Shown here one piece after another: positions 58,259 to 64,000 of a DNA stretch of 64,000 bases. This DNA is from Lantana camara (taxonomy: Eukaryota > Streptophyta > Magnoliopsida > Lamiales > Verbenaceae), in contig CM074864.1 of assembly GCA_037501455.1 (NCBI GenBank), forward strand, positions 32,390,001 to 32,454,000. Direction: 5' to 3'. The notes beneath the pieces are model-generated. The model saw only the letters and a list, made by a program, of their open reading frames with translations, was not told the DNA's origin and made no database searches. The position numbers and the translations under genes were made by a program. Position 1 is the stretch's first letter. Each line of letters starts with the position of its first letter.

Positions 58259-60156
58259 TGTTAGGAATAGCGCCCTAGAAAGCCGATTGTATATCCGCTT
58301 TGTGCTTTTCCTTATTGTAATCACAGACAATCTTTGAATGAAATAACGAATTGAGGCAACACTTCTTTTTATGCTCTTGTTTGGTATGTGTTTACTTTAG
58401 CTGTGCATGTATGAGAACTCCCCTAATCCTGATGACTTTAGGACTCTACCATTTAGGTGAAATGGTTCATGAAACGAGCCCTATATCACATAAGTCATGA
58501 TTAGTAAAATACTCCAAGCCGACAGTGGGAGTGTCAACCTGACTCCTCTAAGGCTTGCTTGTGGGATCACGCCCTTAAGAAGGGCCACCTTGTTTCATGG
58601 AGGTACAAAGTGTGTGGTTGATACGTGCGTGATACATGAGGGTGCTTACTTTAATAAGTAAGTTCACTGAGGTGCCCCGTGTGAGAAGATTCCTAAATGG
58701 GAAAGGAAGTTTCTATTTCAGGAAATGGAAACTTCCAGATTAGGAAATATCTCACGAGTCATTGATATGATTAATTGATCCTTAGACTTGAGGTTCCTTG
58801 TCACTTTATGAGTTAACTCTGTAGTCTTTGGTATAAGCTTTAAAGGGTGTCGCCTTAGACAACTGATTCAAGGCTTATGCTGGGGCTGCACAAGTGACTC
58901 ATGAAAGTGAATGAGAATCAAGAAAGGACCTACACTTGCATTTGCAAGGTGATCTCTTATTGTGTAAGTCATTCATATGCCATATGGAGTCCTTGGCCAA
59001 GGCAGTAGATCAAGACATCAAGAAAAGGGTTTCTTGGATTGAGATCAAATGGATATGAAATGCACTTAGCTTTAAGACCAGATTATTAGGGTTCTGATTA
59101 TTCCCTTGCCCTAGATCTTGGTTGAGAGATAGTAAGTAGGAGGATTGTATCTCACATGAATCAATGACTTAAAGGTTCTGTCGAATCCGAACATTCCAAT
59201 TCAGCTAGACTATGGTCGTTTAATCTGTGGACTGATTAATTAATTAGTGAATTAATTAATTAGGGTCACTGCTAATTGAATTGAGAACCTAGAGGGTCAC
59301 ACACAACAACTTGGTTACATGAGTTGAGGCTTGAAAATGATTAAACGAGTTAATCGGGCCAAGAGGGTTCCACACGTGTGAAGTCACACGTGTGGCTCAC
59401 GTGAGTGACACGTGTCACACACGTGTGTATATATATATATATTATATATATTAAATAATTAATTTGTTAATTATTTAATAGACTTTGGTTTAATTTTGAA
59501 TTAAAAAGAAAGTCTAATTTTGGAGAAAATAATCTAGTTAATTAATTATGAATTAATTAATTAGATAAAAATAAGTTATTTATTTTATAATAAATAAAGT
59601 ATAAAATTATCCAAAAATAGTTTGGATATTTTTAGCTCTCTTAAAAGTTGACTTGAATTAGAATTCAAAGTCAAAGTTGGAAAATACTTGATGATCAAGT
59701 AATAGGAGAGAGGGACCAAAATCCTAGCCCATAAAGGACTAGGAATTTCGGCACTCCCCTCTCTATAAATAGGGGAGCTCGAGCTCCTTATGGAGCTAAT
59801 TGACAATTCTTGGTTCATGTGTTGAACACCTTTCTTTCTCCAAGATTAAATTAAACCCTAGGTTAAGCCTATACAATAACTTGAGAACTAGCATCCTTAC
59901 TAGTTAGATTGTGATCAAGTTGGTGGACTTTCTCTAGAGACTTCAAGTTAGAAGTTTGAAGATTCGAGCTTTACCAAGGAGAGGGGATCAAGCCGCGAGA
60001 AGAGCGTTCTTGGGTGGCTTGAAACGCTTCAAGAAAGAATAAAAGAAAAGTAAGTTTTCTATCTTTACGAATTTGGTTACACGATTGCGAGTTCAAGGTC
60101 CTTTTGTTGGGAAAATTTTTTAAATTCCGCTGCTTTCTGATTCGTGTTTTCCAACA
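58259..60156 (+). repeat. Copia LTR4, 1898 bp
   Basis: Lacks 21 bases between two CTAG copies (near 59208) and 15 bases between TGTCAC repeats in the G-box cluster (59373-59425, five cores left); both deletions have short direct repeats at the ends. 5' half LTR2-type, 3' half LTR1-type. Confidence 0.95.
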
Positions 60157-61061
60157 AGTGGTATCAGAGCCACCTCGTTAATCGTGTTTCTAATTCGTCT
60201 CAATTATTCTGAATTTGGTAGAAATTCTTAGGCTTAGATGCGAATTAGGTATTCATGAGTTCTTTTAGAAAGCCTGAAATACGAAACTGTAATTTTTCCT
60301 GAATTTCTGAAACTGTTTTCTTAAATTGTGATTTTGAAAACCGTTTTGATTGAAATATGTTTAAATCGAATTTTAATTTTTGGATTGAACCGGGTTTTCG
60401 AAAAACCCAGAAATACGAAACGAACACGAAAAGCAACGAGCCTAGGCGTGCTAGCACGTCGCACGCCCAGGCCCGTCGCCGCCGCCCAGCTCCTCCCTCA
60501 ACAGCGCGGGAGCCGTCCCGGGCACGCCTAGGCGCGCCCACCCAGTCCGTCCCGCAACCGCGCGGGACGCCGGCTCAGCCCGCCTAGTCGCGGCGGGTGC
60601 ATCTGCGCACGGCGCGCGCATGATGCACGCCCAGCGTGCGCACGCGAGCGGCAACTGCCGCGCGTCTGCGTGCGCTGCTGCGCGACGGTGCCTCGCGCGG
60701 CTAGGCCCCTTTTCGGGCCCGTTTTCGTGTTTCGTGTTTTTGTGTTTTCGGTCCGTAAAATCCTGATTTAAATTTTATTTAAATTTTATCTTTTAAAATC
60801 AGTTTTGCTAAAATAAAATTATTTTAAAAATTTTGATTAAATTGGGATTTTTGAGAAATTAAGCGATTTAAATTTTGGAAAAATTACAATCTTTATTTTC
60901 TGAAAATATTGAAAGAATAAAATTATTAATTTTGGAAATTAATTGGAATTTTATTGGTTTATTGTTTTTCGGGTTTTATTGAAAAGGCTCTTGAACAAGA
61001 ATTGCATCTAAGTCGTGTTTTAAGTCATTAGGACTTGAAACGAGAATTTTAATTTATTGGC
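60157..61061 (+). other. Truncated leader of a fourth copia unit
   Basis: Primer site at 60159-60171, then a leader like that of body 1 (single hairpin arm). It stops at TTATTGGC (61061) and joins directly to the middle of an LTR, so the rest of the leader, all coding sequence and the first part of the next LTR are deleted. No gene. Confidence 0.9.
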
Positions 61062-61606
61062 AAAAAATAGTTTGGATATTTTTAGCTCTCTTAAAAGTTG
61101 ACTTGAATTAGAATTCAAAGTCAAAGTTGGAAAATACTTGATGATCAAGTAATAGGAGAGAGGGACCAAAATCCTAGCCCATAAAGGACTAGGAATTTCG
61201 GCACTCCCCTCTCTATAAATAGGGGAGCTCGAGCTCCTTATGGAGCTAATTGACAATTCTTGGTTCATGTGTTGAACACCTTTCTTTCTCCAAGATTAAA
61301 TTAAACCCTAGGTTAAGCCTATACACTAACTAGAGAACTAGCATTCTTACTAGTTAGATTGTGATCAAGTTGGTGGACTTTCTCTAGAGACTTCAAGTTA
61401 GAAGTTTGAAGATTCGAGCTTTACCAAGGAGAGGGGATCAAGATGCGAGAAGAGCGTTCTTGGGTGGCTTGAAACGCTTCAAGAAAGAACAAAAAAAAAG
61501 TAAGTTTTCTATCTTTACGAATTTGGTTACACGATTGCGAGTTCAAGGTCCTTTTGTTGGGAAAATTTTTTAAATTCTGCTGCTTTCTGATTCGTGTTTT
61601 CCAACA
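61062..61606 (+). repeat. Copia LTR5, 3' 545 bp only
   Basis: Begins within AAAAATAGTTTGGATATT and runs to the terminal CCAACA. Contains a TATA box at 61214. Variants match LTR1. It is the true right end of the insertion, followed by ATCTC. Confidence 0.93.
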
Positions 61607-61789
61607 ATCTCTCCCAATCGTCAGTCTTCAGCGTCGAAAACCCACTTTTCTGGCACCCACTCACCGTCTCGCCATGATGTGTTCCCATTTTTGCTGAGAA
61701 AACCCACACCTTTCTCTCTACAAACTCATTGGTTGCTTTTTGATTTCAGAAAATTGAAATGGTTAGGACAAGAGAGGAAAAGAATGTTA
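61607..61789 (-). other. Upstream part of the captured gene leader, inside the MULE
   Basis: Continues the minus-strand gene fragment upstream of the copia insertion point (33761). Mixed-composition, leader-like sequence with no ORF of note. Confidence 0.45.
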
Positions 61790-61937
61790 TGTGCAGGGAC
61801 AATTTGGTAAATTCGCACAAAATGTGTAGTGAAGTAAAATTGGGAAACTCATCTAGGGAGTTAGTATGAACAATTTTTGAAGTGGGGAGGTAAGTAAAAA
61901 TTGAGTCCCCCTCTGGGGATTTAACCCATATTTCCCG
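61790..61937 (-). repeat. Right terminal inverted repeat of the MULE
   Basis: Read on the minus strand from 61937: CGGGAAATATGGG, a GGGGGACTCAATTTTT stretch, then CTCCCCACTTCAAAAATTG, matching the left end in order. Followed outside by the target duplication ATACATTAA (61938-61946). Confidence 0.65.
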
Positions 61938-61946
61938 ATACATTAA

Positions 61947-62999
61947 ATTAGTGAAATAAACATTAGTTTTTAGATTAATTAACAAAAAAATTACTATTTA
62001 TTTTCCGGTGCCAAAGGATAGCAAAATAGTGGAGTAAACACTTATTAGGGTGTTTCTTCGCAAAGTGTCAAGTATGAAGTTGGTTTGTTTTTATGATTGG
62101 ATTAAATTTTAGGATAATATTTATAATTTTTCCTTTTATTTTTTTTCTTTATGCTTGGTCCTTTTTTTTTTCTTTTTTAAACCAAAAAGGGCACAGAACC
62201 CCCTAAATTTTGTGCTTGGTTTAATGTGCCTAATGTCTAAACTCTAAATTGCCCCACATGAATTTACATTAAAAAAGAATTAAACATAGAATTGGATCGC
62301 TCTGAATCCCCTGCTTTCTACCCTGCTTTATTTTCATGGTAAATCAATGAAATCTTGCCACATGTCCCATGGACTTAATTGAAAAAAAATTTATTTTTTC
62401 CTTAACGTGGGTGGAAGTCTCTTTGTTAGTCGCCCCTTCTCTCTCTACTTTAACCCAGCAAAGTAAAACTCTTTCTCTATCATTAATTTGTTTTGTTTTC
62501 TCTCTCCTTACCGATTAAAAAACGGGTAATATTCCTTATTTAGAGAAAAGTTGATCTTTAATATGGATATTCAAAATTTAAGTTGTAAAATTTTAATTAG
62601 TGTTTAAAAACCTCACATATAAAAGAAATCCTAAAAAAAGAGAATAAAACAATATTGGGAGAAAATGAGAAAATTTAAGAAATAGCAAAAAGAAGTTCAT
62701 AAAATTCCGATAAAAATTTGATGAAATATTTGCCTTCCTCAATTCAACTCCGACATCTTCTTCAATTCAACTCTGACATTCTTCGAGGTATGTGTAATCA
62801 AATTTAGAATTGTACGAACCATTCAATTTTAGGGAATATATATTTAATTTTATAAATTATTATTTTTTTAAAGATAGATTCAAGATTTTGATGATTCCGC
62901 ATGTCATCTTTTACCTATGCCTCGGTATAAAATTAGTTCCCAGACTTTTATTACTTCCACTAAAATTTCCACTAAAATTAATTTGATAGGCATGGAAGA
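61947..62999. other. AT-rich intergenic DNA
   Basis: T-rich and A-rich runs (for example near 62160-62180). No ORF, RNA gene or clear element terminus was recognised. Confidence 0.5.
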
Positions 63000-64000
63000 T
63001 GTGACACCCCGATCTACAGTCGGTATAGGTAAATTTTGTGATTTAATATTATTTACGTTTTAAATTAATTATATGTGAATTATATGAATTTTATTTGAAC
63101 TAATTGCATACGTGAATTATTTGAATTAATTGATTATGTCTTGGTTGAACCCTTACCTGTTAAACCGAACCAATTTGAACCGAAAAACCCTGAACCGAAC
63201 CCGTGAACCGAACCGGTTCAGCCCTTAAAGGCTGAACCATTCCTTCCTTCCCTCATTCACGTAATAACAGCAGTAGTTCTTCACCAAGAGAAAGCCAAAG
63301 CCCCAAGTTTGATCATCCAACTTCAAGAGCCAAGTTCTCCCTCGATTCTTCACCTTTTCTCGAACTTGAGTATGTTTCGGAACCCACTCATTATGCTCTT
63401 CGTTTTCATGGATCGATTCTGAACTTGAAGTAATATTTGTATGCTTTTGCTTCCCTACGTGAATAGTAAGGGTTTGGCTAATTTGTTGGATATGTGATAT
63501 ATCCTTGATATATTTGAACTCTAGCTTCTTAAATGTGCTTTACATGATATATATGTTCTATTTAATGCAAAAGATGAGGTATTAATTGAGCATTTAATGT
63601 GTTTATGATTTTATAGCTTGAAATTGTATTCATGGATCAATGGCTTTAATTTCTGTTTTTCTTGAGATATATGAGTGCCATTATGACAAGCATGATTTAT
63701 ATGAATTATTTGCACATTTCAGTAAGTTGTTGCAACTCTTTGGAATTGGATTTTTGGCCATTTTGGCACTCCCCTGCTGCTGTGTAATGTTTTCGAACCA
63801 GGCCGGAATGGCCGTTCCCGCCCAAGCTTTGTTCTGGGAAAGGCCGTTCGCAGGTCAATAGTACCTTTTTTCCGAAAACGGGAACGGCCGTTCCCAGTTT
63901 GTACTTGGAATGGGAAGGGCCGTTCCCAAGGGCTAAAATTTTGTAAAAACTTACAGACGTGTGGGGAGCAATCGGGTAGTTGGGAACGGCTGTTCCCATT
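63000..64000 (+). repeat. Start of another gypsy-type LTR, cut by the window end
   Basis: TGTGACACCCCGATCTACAG at 63000 resembles the starts of the other long LTRs (TGTGACGCCCC, TGTAACGCCCC). From 63799 it carries several GGGAACGGCCGTTCCC-type motifs like those at 13190-13390, at a similar distance (about 0.8-1.0 kb) from the LTR start. The overlapping ORFs on both strands at 63640-63999 are not credible genes. Confidence 0.65.

Larger units (their letters stand above)
33762..61606 (+). mobile_element. Tandem Ty1/copia retrotransposon array (three bodies, four full LTRs, partial fourth unit)
   Basis: The order is LTR1, body 1, LTR2, body 2, LTR3, body 3, LTR4, truncated leader, partial LTR5. 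LTR2-LTR3 and LTR3-LTR4 starts are each 8182 bp apart; LTR1-LTR2 is 8133. The outer flanks are ATCTT (33757-33761) and ATCTC (61607-61611), a 5-bp duplication with one mismatch, so the array occupies one insertion site in the leader exon of the minus-strand gene fragment. Domain order (protease, integrase, RT, RNase H) is Ty1/copia. A 1.9-kb LTR plus 2.2-kb leader and a single 1250-residue ORF suggest the Angela/Tork group (inference). Shared LTRs imply unequal recombination, not separate insertions. Confidence 0.93.
22278..61937. mobile_element. Pack-MULE-like Mutator element carrying host gene fragments, nested with three later insertions
   Basis: The left terminus starts GGGGCATACTT at 22278. 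The right terminus, read inward on the minus strand, starts CGGGAAATATGGG at 61937. Inside both ends comes a shared block with CTCCCCACTTCAAAAATT, then ACTAAC, TGAGTTT, AATTTT and AAATTGTC in the same order. The flanks carry a 9-bp duplication with one mismatch: ATACATAAA (22269-22277) and ATACATTAA (61938-61946). This size is the Mutator hallmark. The body holds fragments of host genes with introns, oriented inward from both ends, and no transposase, as in Pack-MULEs. Removing the insertions 22292-23248, 24334-29478 and 33762-61606 with their duplications leaves about 5.7 kb. An alternative is two unrelated solo MULE ends. Confidence 0.68.

Noticed and set aside
63640..64000. Overlapping ORFs on both strands at the right edge
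   Set aside because: Both read through repeated GGGAACGGCCGTTCCC motifs of an LTR.

Overview
The window is nuclear DNA of a flowering plant, probably a eudicot. It has AT-rich intergenic DNA, spliced genes with GT..AG introns, a PHD-finger gene of moderate GC content, and many long-LTR retrotransposons primed by the plant initiator-tRNA-Met type site (TGGTATCAGAGCC). The only host gene that looks intact is a two-exon PHD/extended-PHD protein gene at 20614-21734 (+). Nearly everything else is transposable elements nested in each other and in gene relics. I saw no rRNA, tRNA or CRISPR array.

Layout from left to right. 1-7526: a Ty3/gypsy element of the long-LTR, chromodomain (Tekay/Del-like) kind, with two nonsense codons, a frameshift and most of the integrase deleted. 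7527-9806: leader and an unrecognised, decayed coding relic of a minus-strand LTR element. 9807-14324: the LTR of that element (minus), split by a related solo LTR (10683-12583, + strand) with a perfect 5-bp target duplication. 14325-19420: a minus-strand, intron-containing pseudogene of the putative gypsy-type transposon protein family (coiled coil, RGG and poly-Q), next to a GC-rich promoter/LTR-like block rich in the motif ACGCTCG. 19440-20440: AT-rich spacer. 20443-21734: the PHD gene.

22278-61937 reads as one old Mutator-like element (Pack-MULE type). It has related terminal inverted repeats, a near-perfect 9-bp target duplication, and fragments of host genes pointing inward from each end: a rhodanese-like (STR11-like) fragment and a possible PPR fragment on the left, and an unknown spliced gene fragment on the right. 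Three later insertions swell it from about 5.7 kb to about 39.7 kb. They are a PIF/Harbinger-like TIR element with TTA duplications (22292-23248), an aberrant gypsy-type insertion whose right end is an inverted LTR stub (24334-29478, GAGTC duplications), and a 27.8-kb tandem Ty1/copia array (33762-61606).

The copia array is LTR-body-LTR-body-LTR-body-LTR-leader-partial LTR, and bodies 2 and 3 repeat at exactly 8182 bp. Diagnostic bases show that the units are mosaics of two parental types. Copies 1 and 3 share a gag-end nonsense codon. Copy 2 has one unbroken 1252-residue ORF but has lost the first catalytic aspartate of integrase. All three share a TAG that removes the end of RNase H. So no copy looks autonomous, although the RT motifs are intact. 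From 63000 to the window end another gypsy-type LTR begins. Calls rest on reading motifs, termini and duplications by eye; no alignments or database searches were run.
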